NCBI GenBank assembly: GCA_003232715.1
Contig: QIJG01000183.1
Span: forward strand, 1 to 23,884
DNA from: Nitrospirota bacterium
GTDB lineage: Bacteria > Nitrospirota > Thermodesulfovibrionia > Thermodesulfovibrionales > JdFR-85
DNA: 23,884 nucleotides
Direction: 5' to 3'
The translations under genes were made by a program, and so were the position numbers. Under the pieces are notes generated by a model, which saw only the letters and a program-made list of their open reading frames with translations, had not been told where the DNA came from and searched no databases. Shown here piece after piece: positions 15,271 to 22,872 of this stretch (the stretch's first letter is position 1; each line of letters begins with the position of its first letter).

Positions 15271-15362
15271 ACCGCAGAGAACGCAGAAATTTTCATTAAA
15301 AATAAAATAAAAAAGTTTCTTATATTTATCTCTTTCTATGCGCTCTCTGCGTGCTCTGCGGT
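15271..15362. repeat. MITE-like inverted repeat (ACCGCAGAG type)
   Basis: The left arm ACCGCAGAGAACGCAGA (15271-15287) matches the reverse complement of the right arm TCTGCGTGCTCTGCGGT (15346-15362) with one mismatch. About 58 AT-rich bases lie between them. The element fills the gap between the acetolactate-synthase-like gene and nadB. Its sequence resembles the dispersed CCGCAGAGNACGCAGAG repeats seen in many environmental genomes (recalled). It could also act as a transcription stop between the two genes. Confidence 0.75.
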
Positions 15363-15378
15363 AATTTATTTTATCAAC

Positions 15379-17004
15379 CTACATCGGACAGATTATCCTG
15401 CCGAGGACCTCTGTCAGTCTGAGGTTTTCAGTATAATCAACCGGACAGTCAATCAGCACAGGTCCCCCTCCGGCAAAGGCATCTTTCAGAATGCTCTCCG
15501 GATGGTCATCCCTTTCAACCCTGAAACCCCTGAACCCGAAACTCTCGGCCAGCTTAACCCAATCAGGGTTTCCAAACCTCGTAAAAAACTCCCGCTTGTA
15601 ATTTATCCGCTCCTTCCACTCAATAAGGCCCAACCCTTTATCATTATAAACAATAATGACAATATCAAGGCCAAGCCTCTTTGCAGTCTCAAGCTCGCCA
15701 AGGCTCATCATCAATCCGCCATCCCCTGTAACTGCAATCACTTTTCTCTCAGGATACAGGAGTTTTGCAGCAATTGCCCCTGGGATGGATATACCCATCG
15801 CGGACAATCCGTTTGAGATAATCACCGTATTTTCTCTCGAGGGTCTCAGGAATCTTGCAAGCCATATCTTATGGGCACCAACATCGGAGATTACAATATC
15901 ATCATCATTAAGCATATCCCTCAATGCCTTTATTATTCTTATGGGTTTCAGTGGATATCCGGTTTCCGGGAAATCATCCTCGCATATAACCAGATCTCTC
16001 AATGTATTATAGCAGGAAGGGTCCTTGGGAGCAGTTATCTTGTCAGTCAGATAATCAAGGGACTTGTTAATGTCACCCACAACCTCAAGCCCGGAGTAAT
16101 GAGAGTCCACTTCAGCACCTGTTGTGCCAATATGAATAATGGTTTTATTTCCCTCAGGGTTCCAGTATTCCGGGAGAAACTCTACCGTGTCGTATCCAAC
16201 AGTAATTATGAGGTCAGCCATCCCAAACCCGCAGGATACATAATCACGGCTCTGAAGTCCCACTGTTGATATAAAAGATTCATCCTCTGAGGCAATTACA
16301 CCCATGCCCATAAAAGTCGTCGTTACACCTATGAGTGATTTACTTACAAATCTCCTTAATGCCTCGGATGCTCCTGACCTTACAATTCCATTACCCGCAA
16401 TAATAATGGGGAATCCTGCATCATTGATAAGCTTTGCTGCCTTTTCAAGCAAGGCCTGAGGAGGCGATGGATAGACAATCTCTTCGGGGAGGAGTGGCCT
16501 TGCATCTGTATGCTTCAGGGCGACATCTTCAGGAAGTTCTATATGTACAGGTCCCTTTTTCTCCGTCCTTGAAACCTTGAAAGCCTTCTTTACAATCTCG
16601 GTCAATGTTTCGGGGATTGTAACCCTTGTATTCCATTTGGTGATGGGATTGAAAAGGGAAAGGATATCTATATATTGATGTGATTCCTTATGTATCTTTG
16701 ACAGTTCTACCTGGGCAGTAATTGCAACAAGGGGTGAGAAGTCAAGGACTGCATCGGCAACACCTGTGATCAGATTTGTTGCACCGGGGCCAAGTGTACT
16801 CAAACAGACCCCCGGCCTGCCGCTCAACCTGCCATAGACGTTTGCCATAAAGGCAGCGCCCCGCTCGTCCCTTGTGAGTATGAATTTTATATCCGAAGCA
16901 GAGAGGGCGTTCAGGAACTTGAGATTCTCTTCTCCGGGAATACCAAAGATAAACTCCACTCCCTCTGCTTCAAGACACGTGACAAAGAGCTCCGAGACCT
17001 TCAT
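15379..17004 (-). CDS. Acetolactate synthase-like ThDP enzyme
   Basis: This 541-residue thiamine-diphosphate enzyme has three typical domains. The N-terminal PYR domain carries the catalytic Glu47 (TRDERGAAFMA) and LSTLGPGATNLITG, the central domain follows, and the C-terminal PP domain has the ThDP/Mg motif GDGGLMMSLGELETA...NDKG. The pattern fits acetolactate synthase of the AlsS/IlvB type, which condenses two pyruvates to 2-acetolactate for branched-chain amino acids or acetoin. No ilvN/ilvC neighbour is present, so a catabolic AlsS-like or another carboligase role (for example with sulfonate-derived substrates) cannot be excluded. There is no Shine-Dalgarno; TATAAT ends 6 bases before the ATG, indicating a leaderless transcript. 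nadB follows after 133 bases. Confidence 0.82.
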   Translation of the reverse strand: MKVSELFVTCLEAEGVEFIFGIPGEENLKFLNALSASDIKFILTRDERGAAFMANVYGRLSGRPGVCLSTLGPGATNLITGVADAVLDFSPLVAITAQVELSKIHKESHQYIDILSLFNPITKWNTRVTIPETLTEIVKKAFKVSRTEKKGPVHIELPEDVALKHTDARPLLPEEIVYPSPPQALLEKAAKLINDAGFPIIIAGNGIVRSGASEALRRFVSKSLIGVTTTFMGMGVIASEDESFISTVGLQSRDYVSCGFGMADLIITVGYDTVEFLPEYWNPEGNKTIIHIGTTGAEVDSHYSGLEVVGDINKSLDYLTDKITAPKDPSCYNTLRDLVICEDDFPETGYPLKPIRIIKALRDMLNDDDIVISDVGAHKIWLARFLRPSRENTVIISNGLSAMGISIPGAIAAKLLYPERKVIAVTGDGGLMMSLGELETAKRLGLDIVIIVYNDKGLGLIEWKERINYKREFFTRFGNPDWVKLAESFGFRGFRVERDDHPESILKDAFAGGGPVLIDCPVDYTENLRLTEVLGRIICPM

Positions 17005-17010
17005 GCGGAC

Positions 17011-17016
17011 ATTATA
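17011..17016 (-). promoter_or_regulatory. -10 element abutting the acetolactate-synthase-like start
   Basis: Minus-strand TATAAT (17016-17011) is separated from the ATG (17004) by only 6 bases, so the transcript should start at or just before the start codon. The -35 region is poor. Confidence 0.55.
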
Positions 17017-17094
17017 GCAAAAAACAGACGGTACTTGACCCTGTCACCTTTTTCTGCACTTGAGTTTTAAAAAGGTTTACTGATAAAGTAATTC

Positions 17095-17514
17095 ATGATG
17101 CGGATTGCAGTAGTAGATGGGCAGGGTGGCGGTATCGGGAGCACGATCGTAAAGAGGCTTAGGGAGAAATTTGGTGCCGATGTAGAGATATTAGCCCTTG
17201 GCACAAACTCGGCAGCCACCTCAGCAATGATGAAGGCACGGGCTAATAAAGGCGCAACAGGTGAAAACGCTATCATCCGCAACACCGGGAGGGTGGATGT
17301 AATTGTGGGGCCACTCAGTATCGTGCTTGCCAATGGAATGCTCGGAGAGCTGACGCCGGGTATTGCAGAGGCCATCGCTTCTTCAATGGCAAGGAAGATA
17401 CTTCTTCCAGTCAACCAGGAAGGTGTTGAGATTGCCGGCATACAGAGGGAGCCACTTCCACACCTGATAGAAAAGGTGGTAGAATACTTAAAACCAGGAA
17501 TAAGAGGGAGGTAA
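17095..17514 (+). CDS. DUF3842 family protein
   Basis: This 139-residue soluble protein opens MMRIAVVDGQGGGIGSTIVKRLRE, a glycine-rich Rossmann-like strand-turn-helix, and continues with ILALGTNSAATSAMMKARANKGATGENAI, typical of the DUF3842 family as I recall it. Function is unknown; the fold suggests nucleotide or cofactor binding. The start is ATG 17095 or 17098 (tandem ATGATG). No Shine-Dalgarno lies at normal distance. A -10-like TAAAGT with TTGAGT 18 bases upstream would place the transcription start close to the start codon. CooT follows 4 bases after the stop, so the pair is an operon. Confidence 0.8.
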   Translation: MMRIAVVDGQGGGIGSTIVKRLREKFGADVEILALGTNSAATSAMMKARANKGATGENAIIRNTGRVDVIVGPLSIVLANGMLGELTPGIAEAIASSMARKILLPVNQEGVEIAGIQREPLPHLIEKVVEYLKPGIRGR

Positions 17515-17518
17515 TATA

Positions 17519-17713
17519 ATGTGTGAAGCTAATGCATATATTTATGACAATGGCACGGAGTCTTTGTATCTTGAAAATGTGGATATCCTCAGACCTGAAG
17601 GAGAAAAGGTATTCATGCGTAACCTTTTTGGAGAACAAAAGGAATTTGAAGGAAAGATAAAAGAGATTTCGCTTATTAAGCACCGTATTGTACTGGAAAA
17701 AATAAAAACCTGA
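17519..17713 (+). CDS. cooT: CooT-family nickel-binding protein
   Basis: This 64-residue protein begins MCEANAYIY, the signature of CooT, whose Cys2 contributes to nickel binding in Rhodospirillum rubrum and which serves Ni insertion into carbon monoxide dehydrogenase (established for that species). The remainder (VDILRPEGEKVFMRNLFGEQKEFEGKIKEISLIKHRIVLE) has the small beta-barrel pattern of the family. A good Shine-Dalgarno (GAGGGAGG) overlaps the end of the DUF3842 gene. No CO dehydrogenase gene is in the window, so the Ni client here is an inference; the family is also found in anaerobes as a general Ni protein. Confidence 0.85.
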   Translation: MCEANAYIYDNGTESLYLENVDILRPEGEKVFMRNLFGEQKEFEGKIKEISLIKHRIVLEKIKT

Positions 17714-17732
17714 AACCGAAATTGAGGTGAAA

Positions 17733-18584
17733 ATGCAAAAAGCAGTTATTATAATGATGACTATCCTCACAGGCCTGGCAGTACTGTTTGTTGCCGAGAC
17801 AGGAGCATCGGCCTTTGGTGGATGTGAGCAGGATTGCGGAAAGTGTCACTCCTTATCAAAAGGGGAGGCACAGGAGGCGTTAAAGCAGCTGATACCCGAC
17901 ATTAAAGTCCTCGGGGTCAGAACATCTCCGTCAAGGGGGCTATGGGAAGTATCACTGGAGACACATGGCAAAAAGGGCATTGCCTATATGGACTTCTCAA
18001 AAGAGAATGTCATCATTGGACAAATTGTCAGGATAAAAACAAAAAAGAACCTCACCAGAAAACGGCTGATGGAGCTTAACAGGGTGGATTTCGCACAGAT
18101 CCCCCTCGACAATGCCCTTGTTATGGGTAACCCGAATGCAACCTATAAGGTCGTTGTCTTTGACGACCCTGACTGTCCATTTTGTGCAAAACTCCACAAG
18201 GAGCTAAAGAAAGTTATTGAAAAGAGAAAAGACATAGCATTTTTTATCAAACTCTTTCCCTTAAAAATGCACAAAGATGCCTATCGGAAGGCAGTGGCTA
18301 TCCAATGCAAGAAGTCTTTAAAGCTTTTGGAAGATGCCTATGCAAAAAAGGAGATCCCCGATCCTGAATGCAAAACAGATATTATAGATAAGAATATTGA
18401 ACTTGCTGAGAAACTCGACATAACCGGTACGCCAACCATTGTGCTGGAAAACGGCAGGGTCCTGAGTGGTGCAATCAAGGCAGAGCAGCTTATAGATCTT
18501 ATTAAGAATGAGAATAAGAATAAAGATAAAGATAAGGATAAGAATAAAGATAACGGTTCCGGAGCAGATGAAACAAAGAAATGA
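17733..18584 (+). CDS. Exported DsbC-like thioredoxin-fold protein with a haem c motif
   Basis: This 283-residue protein has a signal peptide at residues 1-27 (hydrophobic core then ASA before Phe28), so it acts outside the cytoplasmic membrane. A CxxCH haem c motif follows at once (CGKCH, residues 35-39). A DsbC/DsbG-like dimerisation region leads to a thioredoxin fold with active-site CPFC at 148-151 and the cis-Pro loop TGTPTIVLENG. The last 25 residues are a Lys/Asn/Asp repeat tail. It probably works as a thiol-disulfide isomerase or reductase, possibly taking electrons through the haem; c-type cytochrome maturation or DsrJ assembly are possible clients but not shown. The start ATG 17733 follows GAGG; the in-frame GTG 17727 overlaps that site. 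A strong terminator follows. Confidence 0.82.
   Translation: MQKAVIIMMTILTGLAVLFVAETGASAFGGCEQDCGKCHSLSKGEAQEALKQLIPDIKVLGVRTSPSRGLWEVSLETHGKKGIAYMDFSKENVIIGQIVRIKTKKNLTRKRLMELNRVDFAQIPLDNALVMGNPNATYKVVVFDDPDCPFCAKLHKELKKVIEKRKDIAFFIKLFPLKMHKDAYRKAVAIQCKKSLKLLEDAYAKKEIPDPECKTDIIDKNIELAEKLDITGTPTIVLENGRVLSGAIKAEQLIDLIKNENKNKDKDKDKNKDNGSGADETKK
18508..18555 (+). repeat. AAAGATAAGAAT-type hexamer repeat
   Basis: Imperfect tandem six-base units (AAGAAT, AAAGAT, AAGGAT) encode the alternating Lys-Asn/Lys-Asp C-terminal tail of the DsbC-like protein. Such repeats can vary in copy number by slippage without breaking the frame. Confidence 0.75.
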
Positions 18585-18612
18585 ATCTTCTGCTTTTACT
18601 TATGGCCCTTGC

Positions 18613-18633
18613 AGACCTCTGAGAGGTCTTTTT
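18613..18633 (+). terminator. Intrinsic terminator 1 after the DsbC-like gene
   Basis: AGACCTC and GAGGTCT form a perfect 7-base stem with a TGA loop, followed directly by TTTT. Confidence 0.85.
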
Positions 18634-18672
18634 GTAAATTCTCCTCCTGCCGTATAAGAGTTTCCTGTCATA

Positions 18673-18711
18673 AGCAGAAAGGCATCTTTTCATCTGCCTT
18701 TTTGCTTTTTT
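18673..18711 (+). terminator. Intrinsic terminator 2, abutting the next promoter
   Basis: AGCAGAAAGGCA pairs with TGCCTTTTTGCT with one mismatch around a 10-base loop, followed by a T-run. It ends 2 bases before the -35 hexamer of the next unit, insulating the transporter region from the upstream operon. Confidence 0.88.
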
Positions 18712-18712
18712 C

Positions 18713-18780
18713 TTGACTAATAATTTTTTGAACAATTATTATAGCTGTGCTGTTGAACAATGCAATGACCTTGTTGCATT
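18713..18780 (+). promoter_or_regulatory. Promoter and operator of CBS-permease module 1
   Basis: TTGACT (18713-18718), an 18-base spacer, then TATTAT (18737-18742). The palindrome-related GTTGAACAATGCAAT (18752-18766) starts 9 bases after the -10, around position +3. A second perfect inverted repeat overlaps it: AATGCAA (18759-18765) and TTGCATT (18774-18780). The same layout occurs at 20779-20833 and 22873-22926, where the TTGC-N5-GCAA half-sites are better conserved. Confidence 0.7.
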
Positions 18781-18804
18781 TAAAAACGTTCTGTGGAGGT
18801 TTAC

Positions 18805-19296
18805 GTGAAGGCAAAAGATATTATGGAACAGGTAAAGGATTATTATTTATCTCCTGACGATACCATCAGGAATGCTGTGAACAAGATGAGAGTTGTGAAG
18901 AGAGACGATGGCATAGTCGGCTTGAAAGGTATGATAGTGCTTGACAGCGAAGGCAACCTGATCGGAATGGTTTCGGTTAAAGACATACTCAAGGCGATTA
19001 TACCTTTTTATATGACGATGACAGAACTTGGGGAGTTTACATGGGAGGGTATGCTTGCGGAGATGACAAAAAAGGTGGCCGACAGGAAGGTAGAAGAGAT
19101 AATGATGAAGGATGTAATAACGGTTTCCGTGGATGCCCCGCTCATGGAGTGTGCTGATCTTATTGTCAAACATAATCTCCAAAGGGTTCCTGTATTAAAT
19201 AAAGAGAATAAAGCCGTCGGCATCATCTATGTGCGGGACCTCTATAATGCAATTGTAAAAGTTCTCCTGGATGACAAGGAGGTACATAATCTATGA
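18805..19296 (+). CDS. CBS-domain pair protein, copy 1
   Basis: This 163-residue soluble protein consists of two CBS domains, the first opening VKAKDIMEQV and the second VEEIMMKDVITVSVDAPLMECADLIVKH, with GIIYVRDLYNAIV closing the second. CBS pairs (Bateman modules) bind adenosyl ligands and gate attached or neighbouring proteins, often transporters. The start is GTG 18805, which sits 5 bases after GGAGG; the same GGAGG-N4/5-GTG-AAG-GC arrangement starts copy 2. A GTG at 18793 is also in frame but overlaps the Shine-Dalgarno. The stop overlaps the permease ATG (ATGA), so regulator and transporter are made together. It is clearly paralogous to 20874-21353. Confidence 0.88.
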   Translation: MKAKDIMEQVKDYYLSPDDTIRNAVNKMRVVKRDDGIVGLKGMIVLDSEGNLIGMVSVKDILKAIIPFYMTMTELGEFTWEGMLAEMTKKVADRKVEEIMMKDVITVSVDAPLMECADLIVKHNLQRVPVLNKENKAVGIIYVRDLYNAIVKVLLDDKEVHNL

Positions 19297-20649
19297 CTCA
19301 CGAAGCTGCCGCGGCATCCCAGCCCTTTGTAATGAACACAACCTTCTGGACTGCCACGACCATATTTATACTCGCCTACGTTGTTATAGTATCGGAAAAG
19401 GTACACAAGACAGTGGTTGCAGTCTTCGCTGCATCCCTGATGCTTGTGCTGAAAATACTTTCGCAGTATGAGGCTTTTCATGTTGAGGAATTAGGGGTGG
19501 ACTGGAATGTTATCTTTCTGCTTATCGGAATGATGATAATAATCAATCTTATGCGGCCAACCGGTTTTTTTGAATACATAGCGATAAAAAGCGCAAAGGC
19601 GGGCAAGGGTGACCCCATGAAGATAATGATAATATTCGCTATTGTCACGGCATTGCTGAGCGCGCTTCTTGACAATGTTACCACAGTGCTCCTGCTTGCC
19701 CCGGTCACTCTTCTGATTGCAGATGCCCTTGAGGTTGATCCGATTCCGTTCCTGATTGTTGAAGCCATTGCATCCAATATCGGAGGCACTGCCACACTTA
19801 AATATCATGATAGCCTCAAAGGCAAAGCTCAATTTCATGGATTTTATTTACAATCTTACGCCGATTGTTATCATATTGATGGTTGTGCTTCTCTTTATTA
19901 TCAAGATAGTCTTTGGCAGGAAACTGAAGACCAGAGAAGAACTCAAACAGAGAATAATGCAGATGAAGGAGAAGGAGGCAATAAAAGACCCGTTAATGCT
20001 CAAAAAATCTCTCTTCGTCCTCGGTCTCGTACTCATCGGGTTTGTATTTCATGGAACACTTCACCTCCAGCCTGCCACAGTAGCACTCTTCGGTGCAGGT
20101 CTGTTGCTTCTGCTGTCAGGCACCCATGAACCGCATCATTATCTTGCTGAGGTCGAATGGCCTACCATATTTTTCTTTATAGGTCTCTTTATACTCGTTG
20201 GTGGGGTGGTAAAGGTTGGACTCATTAAATGGATGTCTCTAAAGATGCTCGCCCTGACGCAGGGCAATCTCTTTGCAACAAGTATGATCGTAATGTGGTT
20301 CTCCGCCATAGCATCCGCAATCGTTGACAATATCCCCTATGTTGCCACCATGAACCCCCTGATAATTGATATGGCCAAACAGATGTGGCCCCAGGAGACA
20401 GGATTGGCACTACTTCGGCATACTGACCTGATGCCTATCTGGTGGTCACTGGCACTCGGGGCATGTCTTGGAGGTAACGGCTCACCAATTGGCGCCTCAG
20501 CAAATGTAATAGTAGTCGGCATGGCCGAGAAGGCAGGGAAGAAGATATCATTCATGAGATTTGTTGCATATGGCTTTCCGATAATGCTTTTGACTGTTTT
20601 TATCTCCATGATATACGTGTGGCTGAGGTATTACGTTCTTAACTTATAA
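19293..20649 (+). pseudogene. ArsB/NhaD-type permease, copy 1, with a 14-base deletion
   Basis: This polytopic permease of the ion-transporter superfamily is very close to copy 2 (21350-22720). The frame is normal through SNIGGTATL, where copy 2 continues IGDPPNIMIASKA. Here CACACTT-A is followed directly by AATATCATG, so the 14 bases coding the rest of I-G-D-P-P are gone at 19800/19801. The frame shifts there and the correct frame resumes to 20649. Restoring 14 bases gives 457 codons including stop, exactly the length of copy 2. The lost GDPPN signature is the best conserved motif of the family, so an unrepaired copy would be non-functional. Two overlapping fragments could still be made (an ATG at 19810 lies in the second frame). 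It overlaps the CBS gene by ATGA; Shine-Dalgarno AAGGAGG. Confidence 0.85.
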
Positions 20650-20778
20650 TATCCCGCATTTGATAGTCCGGTTAAAATAGCGCTCCCATTCAGGGGGACT
20701 CAACGGTTTGCACGCCTTCCGTCCTGCCGGCTTATAATTTAGTTTTAATCTCCTATAAAAATAAAAAATCCCACTTGC

Positions 20779-20833
20779 TTGACTAAGGATTTCCCCTGGT
20801 ATTATGATATCCCGTACAGTTGCGTAATGCAAT
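20779..20833 (+). promoter_or_regulatory. Promoter and operator of CBS-permease module 2
   Basis: TTGACT (20779-20784), 18-base spacer, TATGAT (20803-20808), then 10 bases later the inverted repeat GTTGCGTAATGCAAT (20819-20833), that is TTGC-N5-GCAA. It lies in the 224-base gap after permease copy 1, in which I see no clear intrinsic terminator. Confidence 0.72.
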
Positions 20834-20873
20834 GTTTGATGTTTCAGTAAATAACAATCAAATGGAGGGTCAT

Positions 20874-21353
20874 GTGAAGGCTAAAGAGATAATGGAGCCG
20901 GTTAAAGAAACCTTGACTCCGAAGACCACCCTGAAAGATGCAGTTAACAGGATGAGGATTGCCAGGAGGGGAAAAGGCTGGGCCGGGGTAAAGGGCATGA
21001 TAGTTCTTGACAACGGAAACCTTGCAGGTATCGTCTCAATCAAGGATATCCTCAGGGCTATTATCCCATCGTATCTGGCCTTAACCGAACTTGGCGAATT
21101 CACTTGGGATGGTATGCTCGAGGAGATGGCAAAAAAGGTCGCCGATAAAAAGATAGAGGAGATAATGACGAGGGATGTGATAACTGTTTCAGAGGATGCC
21201 CCGCTTATGGAATGTGCTGATCTTGTAGTAAAACACAGCCTCCAGAGGATTCCTGTTTTAGACAAAGATAAGAAGGTGGTCGGCATGATATACATACGGG
21301 ATATGTATCAGGCAATAGTGCAGGCCCTTTTTGATAAGGAGGGGAAGAGATGA
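20874..21353 (+). CDS. CBS-domain pair protein, copy 2
   Basis: This 159-residue paralogue of the protein at 18805-19296 shares the VKAKEIMEPV opening, KGMIVLDNGNLAGIVSIKDILRAIIPSYLALTELGEFTWDGMLEEM linker and second CBS domain VEDAPLMECADL-type block ending GMIYIRDMYQAIVQAL. The GTG at 20874 follows GGAGGG as in copy 1; in-frame ATGs further upstream (for example 20827 and 20863) are not preceded by a ribosome site and would overlap the operator or Shine-Dalgarno. It overlaps the permease start by ATGA. It likely senses adenylates or a related ligand and controls permease activity (inference from CBS biology). Confidence 0.88.
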   Translation: MKAKEIMEPVKETLTPKTTLKDAVNRMRIARRGKGWAGVKGMIVLDNGNLAGIVSIKDILRAIIPSYLALTELGEFTWDGMLEEMAKKVADKKIEEIMTRDVITVSEDAPLMECADLVVKHSLQRIPVLDKDKKVVGMIYIRDMYQAIVQALFDKEGKR

Positions 21354-22720
21354 CACCTGAAGCTGCCACAGCCTCCCAGCCTTTTGTTATGGGCGCATCC
21401 TTCTGGACAGCCACTATCATATTTCTCCTTGCCTATGCATTAATTATTTCAGAGAAGGTACATAAGACGGTTGTAGCCATCTTTGCTGCAGCCCTGATGA
21501 TTGTGCTTAAGATACTGGAGCAGAAAGAAGCCTTTCATTCTGAAGTGTTAGGGATAGACTGGAATGTCATATTCCTCCTCCTTTCGATGATGATAATCAT
21601 CAATCTCATGAAACCAACCGGTTTTTTTGAGTACATAGCCATTAAAAGCGCTAAACTGGGAAAGGGTGAGCCCATGAGGATAATGACCATATTTGCAATT
21701 GTTACGGCAATCCTGAGCGCCTTTCTTGACAATGTTACCACAGTACTCCTGCTTGCCCCTGTTACCCTGCTCATTGCAGATGCCCTTGAGGTCGACCCGA
21801 TACCCTTTTTGATTGCCGAAGCGCTTGCCTCCAATATAGGCGGCACTGCCACACTAATAGGTGACCCTCCCAATATCATGATAGCCTCAAAGGCACATTT
21901 TGATTTCATGGACTTTATCTATAACCTGACACCTGCAATCATTGTAGTAATGGCTGCCTTCCTCTTTATCCTGAAAATAATGTTCGGCAAAAAACTCCAT
22001 GTCAGGCCCGAGCTTAAACAGAGGATATTGGAAATGGACGAAAGAGACGCTATAAAAGACCCGATTATGCTTAAAAAGTCGCTCTTTGTCCTCTCAATTG
22101 TTATAATCGGTTTCGTCTTACACGGCACGTTCAACTATGAACCGGCAACGGTGGCCCTGTTTGGAGCAGGACTTTTACTGCTGCTTTCAGGCACTCACGA
22201 ACCACACCACGTCCTTGCCGAAATTGAGTGGCCGACCATATTCTTTTTTATGGGACTCTTTATCATCATCGGGGGTGTCGTCAAGGTCGGTCTTATTAAA
22301 TGGATGTCCATAGAGGTGCTTGCAATTACGCACGGAAACATGTTTGCCACGAGTATGCTCATGATGTGGTTTTCCGCCGTTGCCTCGGCCTTTGTGGATA
22401 ATATCCCCTACGTTGCAACAATGAATCCTTTAATAATCGATATGGCTCATCAGATCTGGCCGCACCTTCAGGGCTTAAAACTCCTACACAATCCCGAGCT
22501 CATGCCCGTTTGGTGGTCTCTCTCTCTTGGTGCATGTCTGGGGGGTAATGGCACGGCTATCGGGGCATCTGCAAATGTGATTGTGATAGGGCTGGCCGAA
22601 CGGGCAGGAAAGAAGATATCTTTTATAAGGTTTATGGCCTACGGAATGCCCGTTATGATGCTAACGGTATTAATATCTACGATTTATATCTGGCTGAGAT
22701 ACTATATACTAAAGATATAG
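21350..22720 (+). CDS. ArsB/NhaD-type (SLC13-like) permease, copy 2
   Basis: This intact 456-residue inner-membrane transporter has about eleven hydrophobic segments. It has the two pseudo-symmetric re-entrant signatures of the ion-transporter superfamily, LDNVTTVLLLAPVTLLIADAL plus SNIGGTATLIGDPPNIMI in the first half, and VDNIPYVATMNPLI plus LGGNGTAIGASANVIV in the second. The family includes arsenite (ArsB), Na+/H+ (NhaD) and dicarboxylate/sulfate (DASS) members; the substrate cannot be read from sequence. Pairing with a CBS protein, duplication, and a TSUP permease under a matching promoter suggest a regulated anion or sodium-coupled uptake system in a sulfur bacterium. Shine-Dalgarno GGAAGAG; start ATGA overlaps the CBS stop. 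Confidence 0.9.
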   Translation: MTPEAATASQPFVMGASFWTATIIFLLAYALIISEKVHKTVVAIFAAALMIVLKILEQKEAFHSEVLGIDWNVIFLLLSMMIIINLMKPTGFFEYIAIKSAKLGKGEPMRIMTIFAIVTAILSAFLDNVTTVLLLAPVTLLIADALEVDPIPFLIAEALASNIGGTATLIGDPPNIMIASKAHFDFMDFIYNLTPAIIVVMAAFLFILKIMFGKKLHVRPELKQRILEMDERDAIKDPIMLKKSLFVLSIVIIGFVLHGTFNYEPATVALFGAGLLLLLSGTHEPHHVLAEIEWPTIFFFMGLFIIIGGVVKVGLIKWMSIEVLAITHGNMFATSMLMMWFSAVASAFVDNIPYVATMNPLIIDMAHQIWPHLQGLKLLHNPELMPVWWSLSLGACLGGNGTAIGASANVIVIGLAERAGKKISFIRFMAYGMPVMMLTVLISTIYIWLRYYILKI

Positions 22721-22757
22721 GAATTACCTTGATATCCGGACCTATCGCTTCCCTTTA

Positions 22758-22833
22758 ATCAAAAGAATTCCTCGATGCTCTGCATCGGGGTAAATAAAAA
22801 TTCCTTTTGATACCTCGCAGCTCTGCTGCGGGG
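22758..22833. repeat. Paired palindromes after permease copy 2
   Basis: Two look-alike hairpins, CCTCGATGC-TCT-GCATCGGGG (22770-22790) and CCTCGCAGC-TCT-GCTGCGGGG (22813-22833), share stem ends and loop. The first is nested in an outer repeat, ATCAAAAG (22758-22765) with CTTTTGAT (22804-22811). They look like REP-type palindromes and may also stop or stabilise the permease transcript; no clean T-run follows the first, and ATCTTTTT follows about 10 bases after the second. Confidence 0.65.
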
Positions 22834-22872
22834 TAGTTCATTATCTTTTTAAAATAAAAAATCGCCATTTTC

